Shown here piece by piece: positions 56,414 through 64,000 of a stretch of DNA of 64,000 bases. Each line of letters starts with the position of its first letter. Position 1 is the first letter of the stretch. Source of the stretch: Thioalkalivibrio sp. ALJ12 (GTDB lineage Bacteria; Pseudomonadota; Gammaproteobacteria; Ectothiorhodospirales; Ectothiorhodospiraceae); contig NZ_KB899538.1 in the NCBI RefSeq assembly GCF_000378305.1, positions 1 through 64,000 on the forward strand. Reading direction: 5' to 3'. The notes beneath the pieces were generated by a model. That model saw only the letters and a list, made by a program, of their open reading frames with translations, had not been told where the DNA came from and did no database searches. The position numbers and the translations under genes are program-made.

Positions 56414-57898
56414 TCAGGGCGCGGCGCGGTGGCGGCGGGCGGCGTCGAGGCGGCGGACGAAGTCCTGCATCAGGGTGGTGTAGAGCGTTTCGCCGAGGAC
56501 CTTGTCCTCGATGCCGGCGTCGAGGTTGGGGTTGTCGTTGACCTCGATGACCATCACGCCGCGCGGGGTCTGCTTGAGATCGACGCCGTAGAGGCCATTG
56601 CCGATCAGGTTGGCGGCCTTGACGGCCGTCTTGACCACGGCGGCGGGAACGTCCGCCAGTGCCAGCGTGCGAAAGCCGCCCTCGCGCGGGCCACCCTTGG
56701 CGTCGTGGTTGACGATCTGCCAGTGCTTGCGCGACATCAGGTACTGCGAGGCGTACAGCGGCTGGCGGTTGAGCACGCCAATGCGCCAGTCGAACTCGGT
56801 GTAGACAAACTCCTGGGCGAGGATCAGATCGCTCTCCTTCAGCAGGCGCCGGGCAATGGATTCCAGCTCGGCGCGGTCGTTCGCCTTGAACACCCCGCGC
56901 GAGAAGCTGCCGTCCGGGATCTTGAGCACCACGGGATAGCCGATCTGTTCCTCCGCACGCAGGATGGTCTCGCGGTTGAGGATCACGGTCTTTGGCGTCG
57001 GCACACGATGGGCGGCAAGGCGTTCGGCCAGGTAGACCTTGTTGGTGCAGCGCAGGATGGAGTCGGCGTCGTCGATCACCACCATGCCCTCGGCCTCGGC
57101 CTTGCGCGCGAAGCGATAGGTGTAGTGGTCGATGGCCGTGGTCTCGCGGATAAACAGGGCGTCGAACTCCGCCAGCCGTGGCAGATCGCGTGCCTGGATC
57201 AGCTCGACATCCATCCCCTGCTCCTGCCCGGCGCGGGCGAAGCGCTTGAGCGTGGCCGGCGTGGACGGGGCCATGGCCTCGTCCGGGTTGTGCAGGATGG
57301 CCAGCTCGTAGCGCGCGCTGCGTGCCCCGCGGCGGCGGCGCCAGGGTTTGGAGAGGTAGCGCTCCAGCGCGGCGAAGAAGGCTGGCTCCTGCTCGGGTTC
57401 CAGCGCGTTCAGCGCGAACGGGCGAAGGGCGTGGATCTGCCAGCGTCCCTGCAGCCGGAACTCCACCCGGAACATCGGCGCGGGGAACAGGGCGAACAGC
57501 TGCGCGGCGATCTCCTGCAGTGCCGGCTCGTCGCACTGGCCGAACAGCACGGTCAGCTCCAGGCGCTCGGGCTGCGCGCCCTGGCGGCTGCGGCCCAGAA
57601 CGCGCGCCACGCGCTCGTCCAGCTCCTCGGTATCCAGGCTGTAGATGGACTTGCGCGACAGGTCCTGCAGGGTGCGCACGCTGGGGATCACCCGGTGCCC
57701 GCGCGCCTCCGCCAGCAGCGAGCCGTAGTACCCGGCGGACAGGTAACGCTGGCTGCGGCACAGGTTGATCACACGCAGGGTGGCCGGGTCGTCGGCGGCC
57801 GGGCCGCGCAGGTAGTCGTCGATGGCCATGACCGGAAGGTCGGGGAAGTGCGGCTTCCAGTCCGCCCGGCGCTCGACCAGGATGCGGTGCTCAGGCAT
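56414..57898 (-). CDS. RimK-like ATP-grasp ligase with N-terminal RLAN-type domain
   Basis: Predicted ATP-dependent amino-acid ligase acting on a carboxyl group of a peptide or protein. It has 494 residues. The N-terminal part (about 1-180), with INLCRSQRYLSAGYYGSLLAEARGH and SIYSLD, fits the RimK-like N-terminal domain. The ATP-grasp part has IRETTAIDHYTYRFARKAE, YPVVLKIPDGSFSRGVFK, YTEFDWRIGVL and EVNDNPNLDAGIEDKVLG, in which the metal-binding E and N are intact. It overlaps the GNAT/peptidase gene by 8 bases, so the two are coupled. It is not RimK itself, which is about 300 residues. The substrate is unknown. Confidence 0.85.
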   Translation of the reverse strand: MPEHRILVERRADWKPHFPDLPVMAIDDYLRGPAADDPATLRVINLCRSQRYLSAGYYGSLLAEARGHRVIPSVRTLQDLSRKSIYSLDTEELDERVARVLGRSRQGAQPERLELTVLFGQCDEPALQEIAAQLFALFPAPMFRVEFRLQGRWQIHALRPFALNALEPEQEPAFFAALERYLSKPWRRRRGARSARYELAILHNPDEAMAPSTPATLKRFARAGQEQGMDVELIQARDLPRLAEFDALFIRETTAIDHYTYRFARKAEAEGMVVIDDADSILRCTNKVYLAERLAAHRVPTPKTVILNRETILRAEEQIGYPVVLKIPDGSFSRGVFKANDRAELESIARRLLKESDLILAQEFVYTEFDWRIGVLNRQPLYASQYLMSRKHWQIVNHDAKGGPREGGFRTLALADVPAAVVKTAVKAANLIGNGLYGVDLKQTPRGVMVIEVNDNPNLDAGIEDKVLGETLYTTLMQDFVRRLDAARRHRAAP

Positions 57899-59060
57899 GC
57901 GCGCCCTCCGCCGCCCGGCGCGGGCCGACGATCACCGCTGCCTGCAGGCCCGCGCGGCCGTAGCGCGCCATGCGCTCGAAGTCCGCACGCGCGATCGGCA
58001 TGTTCACCGAGTCCACCGCGCGCTCCCCTTGCTCCACGTCCACGAACGGGTCATGCACGTAGACAAAGCGCTCGTCGAAACCCGTCACCGTGACCCAGTG
58101 CGGGAAGCGCTCGGCATACAGCCGCACGCTGCTGATCAGAACCACCGGCACCCCGCCCTCGCCAAAGCGCGCCTCCAGCTGGGACACGTTCACCGGGCCG
58201 TGCACCACCGGCACCCCGAGCTGTTCCAGCTCCTCGACCATGTCCTCCTGCACCAGCTGCATCACCTCCTTCTTCTCCGCGCTGCGCACGGAATCCCCGA
58301 ACGCCACCCCGCGATCGCGCACCAGCAGTTCCACCTCGAACCCACGATGGGCGGCCGCCAGCGCGAGCCCGTACGGCCCGCAGCCGCCGTGGCCCGAGGT
58401 CATAAAAATCGTGGTGGCGTCGCGCCAAAGGCGCAGCTCCAGGCGCCGGTCCAGCTTCAGCGCCGGGTCCACCGCGCGCATCGCCATCATCAGCGCAGCC
58501 GGGCCACAGGTGAACTCCAGCGTCTGCGCGTAGTACGGGGCGCGTACCAGCGCCGGATCGGGGCCGGTCGCCAGCGACTTCTGCAGCCGCAGCGCATCCA
58601 TGTGGTCCTCGTAGTAGTCGTCGATGGTGCCGAAGTCGCGATACCCGAGCCCGCGGAACAGGGCCAGGCTGGCCGCATTGTCGCGCCGCACCTCCAGACG
58701 CAGATCGGTCCGCCCGTGCTGGCGCGCCGCGTCTTCCGCCGCCTCCACCAGGCGCCGGCCCAGCCCCTGGCCGCGCGCCCGCGCGCTGACCGCAATCGAG
58801 TACAGCCGCGCCAGCGACGTCCCGCGGCTGAACAGCAGCATCACGTAGCCGAGCAGGCCCTCCCCGCCGGGTCCCTCCGCCACCAGCGTGGCCGCATGCC
58901 CGCGCGTCAGCAGGTAGCGAAATTGCCGCCGCGAGATGCGATCGATCTCGAACGCCGCATCCTCCAGCGCCACCAGCGCCTCCAGATCCTCCAGCGTGGC
59001 CGGACGGATCAAGGGCGATTCTGCGGCGGGCGCGACCCGTTGCTTGACCTGCTGGCTCAC
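57891..59060 (-). CDS. Fusion of GNAT acetyltransferase and peptidase C39-like domain
   Basis: It has 389 residues. The N-terminal GNAT domain (about 18-165) has the acetyl-CoA loop ARARGQGLGRRLVEAAE and LEVRRDNAASLALFRGLGY. The C-terminal C39-like papain-fold domain (about 180-385) has catalytic Cys in LEFTCGPAALMMAM, His in PHWVTVTGFDE and Asp in YVHDPF. The GTG at 59060 follows GGAGAGGAG. It heads a two-gene unit with the RimK-like ligase. Together they suggest modification and cleavage of a peptide, but no precursor gene was found in the 98 bases upstream. Confidence 0.85.
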   Translation of the reverse strand: MSQQVKQRVAPAAESPLIRPATLEDLEALVALEDAAFEIDRISRRQFRYLLTRGHAATLVAEGPGGEGLLGYVMLLFSRGTSLARLYSIAVSARARGQGLGRRLVEAAEDAARQHGRTDLRLEVRRDNAASLALFRGLGYRDFGTIDDYYEDHMDALRLQKSLATGPDPALVRAPYYAQTLEFTCGPAALMMAMRAVDPALKLDRRLELRLWRDATTIFMTSGHGGCGPYGLALAAAHRGFEVELLVRDRGVAFGDSVRSAEKKEVMQLVQEDMVEELEQLGVPVVHGPVNVSQLEARFGEGGVPVVLISSVRLYAERFPHWVTVTGFDERFVYVHDPFVDVEQGERAVDSVNMPIARADFERMARYGRAGLQAAVIVGPRRAAEGAHA

Positions 59061-59158
59061 GCTCCTCTCCCGGCGGCGGCCCGATCTCCATCGTAGCGCA
59101 ACCACCGGGCGCCAATAGGCCGCTCCAGCAGGAATATTTGCCGACGGCAAGACCCCGG

Positions 59159-59827
59159 CTAACGTAGTGCCCCGGACAGTTCGTCCAGGCCGCCGATGGT
59201 GGCCGTGGGCTCCTTGCCCCAGGGGTCGAACAGGCCCTGCCGCGCCCGGTCAAGCCAGACCGTGCGCATGCCCGCAGCCTGCGCACCGATCACGTCGAAG
59301 GGGTTGCCTGAAACCAGCCATGCCTGCCGGGGCAGCGCATTCGCCCGCTGCAGGAAATGCCGGTACACGCGCGGGTCCGGTTTGAAGCAGCCAATCTCGT
59401 CCACGCTGACGAGATCCTCGAAGCGATCCGTCAGCCCGCCGTTCCGCAGCAGCCCGATAACCGTCTCGGCCGTCCCGTTGGAGAACGCGAATAGACGGTG
59501 TCCCTCCGCCCGCAGCTCGTCCAGGGCCGGCCCTGCATCGGCGAAGGCCGGGAGCTCTCGATAGCGCCGCAACAGCTCCGCCTCCTGCTCCGCTTCGAGC
59601 GCGATACCCAGTGCCTCGCAGCAGTACCGCAACGCCTGCTCGGTGCAGGTGTCGAAATCCGCGTACGCCCCCATCAGCCCGCGCCGGAAGGTGTACTCCA
59701 GCTGCTTCTCGCGCCAGGCCCGCGCCAGCACCGGCGCCCGGTCGCCCATCCACCCCTCGAGCGTCGCCGCAATCCCCTGCGTATCGATCAGCGTCCCGTA
59801 CACATCAAACGCCAGCGTCTGCCGCAT
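59159..59827 (-). CDS. HAD-superfamily hydrolase, type II haloacid dehalogenase-like
   Basis: It has 222 residues. The nucleophile motif FDVYGTLIDT, motif II FSNGT, and the KPDPRVYRHFL lysine motif followed by SGNPFDVIGAQAAGM fit the L-2-haloacid dehalogenase group. The substrate is not known; many members are general phosphatases. The ATG at 59827 follows GGGAGGGG. It is divergent from the toxin-antitoxin pair. Confidence 0.85.
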   Translation of the reverse strand: MRQTLAFDVYGTLIDTQGIAATLEGWMGDRAPVLARAWREKQLEYTFRRGLMGAYADFDTCTEQALRYCCEALGIALEAEQEAELLRRYRELPAFADAGPALDELRAEGHRLFAFSNGTAETVIGLLRNGGLTDRFEDLVSVDEIGCFKPDPRVYRHFLQRANALPRQAWLVSGNPFDVIGAQAAGMRTVWLDRARQGLFDPWGKEPTATIGGLDELSGALR

Positions 59828-59944
59828 AGCCCCTCCCGGATGTAACCACCAAACCGCCATCTCGCACTACCGGCCACAAGATGCCAGTATGAGAATTCCG
59901 CTTGCGCCGGTCATCGCCCCCAGCGATACCAGGAAGATGGTGAC

Positions 59945-60169
59945 ATGAAGATCAAAGACCTTATTGACGAAGCCGAGTCCCTGCCCGTGGAAGAGCGCGC
60001 TCTGGTGGTCGATTCCCTCCTGCGCAGCCTGAACCCCCCCGATGCGGGCGTGGACCGCAAATGGGCGGAGGTCTCGCGGAAGCGCCTGGAAGAGATCCGC
60101 TCGGGCACAGTCGAAGCGATTCCTGGCGAACAGGTCTTCGAGAGGATATGGAGCCGGTTTGAACGATGA
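59945..60169 (+). CDS. Antitoxin of a type II toxin-antitoxin pair (addiction module component family)
   Basis: It has 74 residues. MKIKDLIDEAESLPVEERA and LVVDSLLRSL, with WAEVSRKRLEEIRSG after them, fit the small antitoxin family typically paired with RelE/ParE toxins. The ATG follows AGGAAGATGGTGAC. It overlaps the toxin start by 4 bases (ATGA), ensuring coupled translation. Such antitoxins usually repress their own promoter, which would lie in 59828-59944. Confidence 0.88.
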   Translation: MKIKDLIDEAESLPVEERALVVDSLLRSLNPPDAGVDRKWAEVSRKRLEEIRSGTVEAIPGEQVFERIWSRFER

Positions 60170-60465
60170 GTTTTCGCTTTCACCCGGAAGCGGAGCAAGA
60201 ACTCACCGAGGCCGTTCAGTACTACGAAGAAATCGAGCCCGGCCTCGGGAACGATTTTGCAGTTGAAGTGTTTGCAGCGGTGCAACGCGCCATCGCCTAC
60301 CCGCGTGCCTGGACCGTTCTGGAGGGCGAAGTGCGGCGCTCATTCGTGAAGCGGTTTCCGTATGGGGTTCTCTACGCAGAAGAGGACGGGGGCATCCTGA
60401 TTCTCGCGGTCATGCACCTGCATCGCCACCCGGATTACTGGAAGGAACGCACACGGGAAGGCTGA
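60166..60465 (+). CDS. RelE/ParE family toxin
   Basis: It has 99 residues. FRFHPEAEQELTEAVQYYEE, a central basic strand VRRSFVKRFPYGVLYAEEDG and a final VMHLHRHPDYWKERT are the ParE/RelE pattern with an intact C-terminal strand. Whether it acts on gyrase (ParE) or ribosomal mRNA (RelE) cannot be told from sequence. It follows its antitoxin and ends 113 bases before bolA. Confidence 0.9.
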   Translation: MSFRFHPEAEQELTEAVQYYEEIEPGLGNDFAVEVFAAVQRAIAYPRAWTVLEGEVRRSFVKRFPYGVLYAEEDGGILILAVMHLHRHPDYWKERTREG

Positions 60466-60578
60466 TGACTGCTCCCCCAGACAGCGGCAGCCATGCGGCT
60501 GGCCAAGGATCTGGACATGCGGGTACGACACGGCACACTGAGTGCGATGTCCCGTCAATCGAAGCAATGGAGTCGTCG

Positions 60579-60899
60579 ATGACCATGCAGGAGACCATTA
60601 CCCGGAAGCTGGAGGAGCGCTTTGCGCCCGAGCATCTGGAGGTGGTGAACGAGAGCCACATGCACAACGTGCCGCCGGGTTCGGAGTCGCATTTCAAGGT
60701 CACGGTGGTGTCCGAGGCCTTTCGTGACCAGAAGCTGATCGCGCGGCACCGGCTGGTGAACCAGGCCCTGGCCGACGAACTGGCCGGTGGCATCCACGCC
60801 CTGGCGCTGCACACGCTGGACCCGGACCAGTGGTTCGAGCGCGCCGGCAAGGTCGCCGACTCCCCGCCCTGCATGGGTGGCGACGGCGGCAAGGCCTGA
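60579..60899 (+). CDS. bolA: BolA family protein
   Basis: Fe-S and redox partner of monothiol glutaredoxins and stress morphogen. It has 106 residues. ITRKLEERFAPEHLEVVNES, the ESHFKVTVVSEAF class motif and RHRLVNQALADEL followed by IHALALHTLDP are the BolA fold. The ATG at 60579 follows GGAG by 6 bases; an ATG two codons later is an alternative. The C-terminus carries a short CMGGDGGK tail. Confidence 0.9.
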   Translation: MTMQETITRKLEERFAPEHLEVVNESHMHNVPPGSESHFKVTVVSEAFRDQKLIARHRLVNQALADELAGGIHALALHTLDPDQWFERAGKVADSPPCMGGDGGKA

Positions 60900-60903
60900 T
60901 CCC

Positions 60904-62115
60904 TTGCCGCTAACAGAGATCCCCGCGCCCGAATCGGCCGTCGACCACATCCTGCGCGCTCGGCTGGAAGCGCCGGGGCTGATGGACCTGCTCGGCCAGA
61001 TCGAGGCCAGCCTGAAACCGGCGGCCAGCCACCCGCCGCTGCCGGGCGTATCCGAGCACCTGGGGCCGGACCGCCACATCGTGCTGTGGCTGATCGACGG
61101 CTTTGCCACCCGCTATCGCCGCCATACACCGCTGCTGGGCGCGGACTACGTAACCGACCTCGAGACCGTGTTCCCCAGCACCACGGCCACCGCGATCACC
61201 AGCATCCTGACCGGGCGCACGCCCGCGCAGCACGGCCTGCTCGGCTGGCACACCCGCCTGCCGTCCGCCGAACGCACGCTGACGGTACTGATGGGCCAGG
61301 AGCGCGACGCCGAGGACCGCCCGGCCACGCTCGGCTACCGCGAGCTGACCGGCCGCGTACAGCCAGACCGCCTGGTCGACCGGCTCGGCTGCCACACCAC
61401 CATGATCGGCCCGGACTGGATCGGCGGCACCCCGTACAACCGCATGATGAACAGCTCCGCCGCGTTCATCGGCTTCGAGGACCTGTCCGAACTGCCGGCG
61501 CGGGTGGCCGCGCATGTGAACGCGACCCCGGGGCCGCATTTCACCTACGTCTACTGGTCGGAGCTCGACCACCTGGGCCACCAATACGGCCCGGAAAGCC
61601 CGGAGGTGGAGCGCCACCTGAAGCAGCTGGACCTGGCCTACACCGCGACCTGCGCGCAGATCCAGCGCCCGGAAAGCGTGTTCCTGACCACCGCCGACCA
61701 CGGCATGCGTACCATGGAACGCCGCCTGGACCTGCGCGAGCACCCGGCGGTGCAGGCCTGCCTGCGCCACCGCCTGACCGGCGAGCCACGTGCCGCCATC
61801 GCCCATGTGCGCGAAGGACGCGACACGGACTTCCTGACGGCCCTGGACGCCGCCTTCGGCGCGGACGTAGCCGCAGTCCCCGCCGCTGACTGGCTGGGGC
61901 CCGGCACGCTGGGCCTGCCGCCGGGGCATCACCGGGAGCACCCCGAGCTGCGGGCACGCGCCGGCGACTACCTGCTGCTGCCCGCGGAGGACGCCTACCT
62001 GGTGGACCCACCGGACGACGACGAGGGGCCGTTCTTCGTCGGCGCCCACGGCGGCCTGTCGCCGGAAGAGCGGCATATTCCCCTGTTTCTTCGGAATATC
62101 GGCCAGTCGCGGTAA
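60904..62115 (+). CDS. Alkaline-phosphatase-fold phosphodiesterase / nucleotide pyrophosphatase-like protein
   Basis: Predicted metal-dependent phosphodiesterase of the type I phosphodiesterase/nucleotide pyrophosphatase family. It has 403 residues from a TTG 4 bases after bolA; an ATG at 60982 is the next candidate start. The first metal-binding Asp is in LWLIDGF, the nucleophile Thr region in FPSTTATAITSILTGR, and later ligands in SELDHLGHQYG and TTADHGM. No signal peptide is seen, so it is probably cytoplasmic. The substrate is unknown. Confidence 0.8.
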   Translation: MPLTEIPAPESAVDHILRARLEAPGLMDLLGQIEASLKPAASHPPLPGVSEHLGPDRHIVLWLIDGFATRYRRHTPLLGADYVTDLETVFPSTTATAITSILTGRTPAQHGLLGWHTRLPSAERTLTVLMGQERDAEDRPATLGYRELTGRVQPDRLVDRLGCHTTMIGPDWIGGTPYNRMMNSSAAFIGFEDLSELPARVAAHVNATPGPHFTYVYWSELDHLGHQYGPESPEVERHLKQLDLAYTATCAQIQRPESVFLTTADHGMRTMERRLDLREHPAVQACLRHRLTGEPRAAIAHVREGRDTDFLTALDAAFGADVAAVPAADWLGPGTLGLPPGHHREHPELRARAGDYLLLPAEDAYLVDPPDDDEGPFFVGAHGGLSPEERHIPLFLRNIGQSR

Positions 62116-62180
62116 ACTGTCAGGTTCTGTGCCGGCCAAACGGGCTGGCGCTGGCTGAAACAAGACTGTCCCGAGATCCC

Positions 62181-62483
62181 ATGAACGACACCGCCGACCA
62201 GACCTACAACAACGCCGCCCAGCACCTGATCGAGCTGGCGAACCGGCTCGCCGATGACGGCCAGGCCACCGAGACCGGCGACGTCGCCGACGGCCTGCTG
62301 GCCGGTGCCGTGCACTTCTGGCTGTACAGCCGCCAGCCCTGCGGCGATCCGTTGTGCGAGGACTGCGCCCCGTTCGCGGACGCCGAGAGCCGTCTGGCCA
62401 TGCTGCACGAGCTGATTGACGAGCTGGCGCGCGACAGCGACTACTTCCACGCCACCACCGACACCACCGTCGGCCACGCCTGA
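62181..62483 (+). CDS. Small acidic protein with a Cys cluster, unrecognised
   Basis: It has 100 residues and is strongly acidic. It appears mostly helical, with NNAAQHLIELANRLADDG and a central LLAGAVHFWLYSRQP. A CGDPLCEDC cluster near residues 54-62 could bind a metal. The C-terminus is Asp/His/Thr-rich. The ATG follows GAGATCCC. It lies 65 bases after the phosphodiesterase and 18 before the helicase gene, suggesting co-transcription. No family is recognised. Confidence 0.75.
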   Translation: MNDTADQTYNNAAQHLIELANRLADDGQATETGDVADGLLAGAVHFWLYSRQPCGDPLCEDCAPFADAESRLAMLHELIDELARDSDYFHATTDTTVGHA

Positions 62484-62501
62484 CCCGCTACGCCCGAGCC
62501 G

Positions 62502-64000
62502 ATGCCGGTCACGCCCTTTCGCCCCGCGACCGATACCTGGTTCGGCGAGGCCTTCGGGCAGGCGACCGCGATCCAGTCGCGCGGCTGGCCCGCGATCCGG
62601 GCCGGCCATCACTGCCTGCTGATCGCCCCCACCGGCAGCGGCAAGACCCTCGCCGCCTTCCTCAGCGCCATTGATCGCCTGACCGGCGAGCCCGCCCCGG
62701 ATGCCCGTCGCGGCTACTCGGTGCTCTACATCTCGCCGCTGAAGGCGCTGGCCACCGACATCGAACGCAACCTGCGCGCCCCGCTGACCGGGATCGCGCA
62801 GACCGCCGCGCGCTTGGGCGATGATGCCCCGCGCGAGCCAGTGGTCCATATCCGCACCGGCGACACCCCGCAGGCCGAGCGCCGCGCTCAGGCGCGCGAA
62901 CCCGGCGATATCCTGGTGACCACGCCGGAGTCGCTGTACCTGCTGCTGGGCTCGAAGGCCGCCGAGAACCTCGAATCCGTCCACACGGTGATCATCGACG
63001 AGGTGCACGCGCTGGCCGGCAACAAGCGCGGCGCCCATCTCGCCCTGTCGCTGGAACGCCTGGCCGAGCGCTGCGACAAGGACCCGCAGCGCATCGGGCT
63101 GTCCGCCACCGTGCACCCGGTGGAGGTGGCGCGCGGCTTCCTCGGCGGCGACCGCGAGGTGGAGGTGATCGACGCCGCCGAGCCCCCGCGCCTGGACCTG
63201 GAGATCCTCGCCCCCGAGGAGCCGCCCGCCGCGCACGCAGCGCCGACCGTCGAGGGCCCGGATACGACGACCCCCTCGTCCGGCCCGATCCCGTCCGGCT
63301 CCATCCTCGGCGCGGTGTACAGCCAGGGCACCGGGCAGCTCCCCGCCGCTGGCGGCGACCGCGCCGCACGCCTGGAGCCGCGCCTGCTGGCCGCGATCCT
63401 GGAGCACCGCTCCACCATCGTGTTCGTGAACAGCCGCGGGCTGTGCGAGCGTCTGGTCCAGCGCATCAACGAGGCCTGGCGCGAGCAGCAGCCGGAGGAT
63501 GCCGAACCGGTGGAGGATCTGGTCGCCGCTCACCACGGCAGCGTGTCCCACGAGCGCCGCGCCGAGATCGAGGGCCGGCTGAAGACCGGGCGCCTGCGCG
63601 GCATCGTCGCGACCAGCTCGCTGGAACTGGGCATCGACATGGGCGCGGTGGACCTGGTGATCATGGTCGAATCCCCCGGCGCGGTCGCGCGCGGGCTGCA
63701 GCGCGCCGGGCGTGCCGGGCACGGCGTGGGCCAGGTCTCGCGCTCGCTGCTGCTGCCACGCTTTCGCGGCGACCTGCTCGAATGCGCGGTGATCGGCGAG
63801 CGCATGCAGGCCGGCGCGCTGGAACCGATCCACGCCCCGCACAACCCGCTGGACGTACTCGCCCAGCAGATCGTCGCGATGGTCTGCGAACGCCCGCGCA
63901 CGGTGGACGAGCTGCACGCGCTGGTCCGCCGCGCCGCGCCCTGGCGCGAGCTGTCGCGCCCGTTGCTCGAGGCCACGCTGGACATGCTCTCCGGCCATTA
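62502..64000 (+). CDS. lhr: Lhr-type DEAD/DEAH helicase, N-terminal part (gene runs off the window)
   Basis: Superfamily 2 DNA helicase of the Lhr group, implicated in DNA repair. The first 499 codons are present. Motif I APTGSGKTLAAFL (about residues 43-55), motif Ia SPLKALA, TTPESLYLLL, motif II DEVHALAGNKRGAHLALSLERL in two parts, SATV, VFVNSRGLCERL and motif VI region LQRAGRAGHG are all there. A family-typical wing-helix part begins near the end. The ATG at 62502 follows CGCCCGAGCCG; no strong ribosome-binding site is seen. Confidence 0.93.
   Translation, partial: MPVTPFRPATDTWFGEAFGQATAIQSRGWPAIRAGHHCLLIAPTGSGKTLAAFLSAIDRLTGEPAPDARRGYSVLYISPLKALATDIERNLRAPLTGIAQTAARLGDDAPREPVVHIRTGDTPQAERRAQAREPGDILVTTPESLYLLLGSKAAENLESVHTVIIDEVHALAGNKRGAHLALSLERLAERCDKDPQRIGLSATVHPVEVARGFLGGDREVEVIDAAEPPRLDLEILAPEEPPAAHAAPTVEGPDTTTPSSGPIPSGSILGAVYSQGTGQLPAAGGDRAARLEPRLLAAILEHRSTIVFVNSRGLCERLVQRINEAWREQQPEDAEPVEDLVAAHHGSVSHERRAEIEGRLKTGRLRGIVATSSLELGIDMGAVDLVIMVESPGAVARGLQRAGRAGHGVGQVSRSLLLPRFRGDLLECAVIGERMQAGALEPIHAPHNPLDVLAQQIVAMVCERPRTVDELHALVRRAAPWRELSRPLLEATLDMLSGH

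Noticed and set aside
60465-60578. A longer BolA beginning right after the toxin stop
   Set aside because: The additional 38 residues are not part of the BolA fold, and a better ribosome-binding site lies before the ATG at 60579.

Overview
The window is 64 kb of dense, GC-rich (about 65% by eye) bacterial chromosome. The order of conserved blocks is gammaproteobacterial: tyrU-glyT-thrT-tuf, pilBCD-coaE-zapD, mutT-argJ-secA, lpxC plus a complete division and cell wall (dcw) cluster, rnpB-rsmI-lpoA-yraN, petABC-sspAB and algW-nif3. Many proteins carry acidic linkers and tails, and several intergenic repeats resemble those of Pseudomonas and of sulfur-oxidising gammaproteobacteria. I infer an Ectothiorhodospiraceae-type organism such as a haloalkaliphilic Thioalkalivibrio relative. 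No marker in the window proves the genus.

Layout. 1-700: start of tuf and three tRNA genes on the minus strand. 905-6587: type IV pilus assembly genes pilB, pilC and pilD, then coaE and zapD on the plus strand. A palindromic, MITE-like element of about 303 bp sits exactly between pilC and pilD. 6610-12618: mutT/thiE-like fusion, argJ, secA and an M23 peptidase on the minus strand. 12667-13095: a DciA-like gene on plus. 13122-31737: lpxC, then ftsZ-ftsA-ftsQ-ddl-murB-murC-murG-ftsW-murD-mraY-murF-murE-ftsI-ftsL-rsmH-mraZ, read from mraZ leftwards. The last sixteen are nearly all translationally coupled and follow a sigma70-type promoter with three MraZ boxes. 32031-33306: rnpB and rsmI on minus. 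33342-36958: lpoA, yraN and a GlcD-like FAD oxidase on plus.

36951-41949: sspB, sspA, the cytochrome bc1 operon petABC and a NIF3 family gene on minus. 42017-43135: a DegS/AlgW periplasmic protease on plus. 43179-48121: a copper-handling operon on minus encoding a His/Cys-rich exported protein, an outer-membrane TolC-like lipoprotein with a His-Gly-Asp repeat tail, a multicopper oxidase with a His-rich tail, CopC and CopD. 48323-50959: pepN, flanked by REP-like repeats on both sides.

51282-64000 is the more accessory part. It holds tatD, a short-chain dehydrogenase, a large protein joining a degenerate RecA/KaiC-like N-terminus to a PEP-synthase ATP-grasp domain, a GcvR-like ACT protein, a RimK-like ATP-grasp ligase overlapping a GNAT/peptidase-C39 fusion, a HAD hydrolase, a type II toxin-antitoxin pair, bolA, an alkaline-phosphatase-fold hydrolase, an unrecognised acidic protein, and the first 1.5 kb of an Lhr-type helicase.

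How the genes work together: the dcw block makes UDP-MurNAc-pentapeptide (MurB-F, Ddl), lipid I and II (MraY, MurG) and the septal synthase (FtsW, FtsI, FtsL, FtsQ) around FtsZ and FtsA. LpoA and ZapD are accessory division and wall factors elsewhere in the window. The copper block is predicted to oxidise or bind copper in the periplasm and at the outer membrane. The strongest candidates for something little described are the RimK-like/GNAT-C39 pair, the KaiC-like/PEP-synthase fusion, the His-repeat copper operon and the MITE inside the pil operon.
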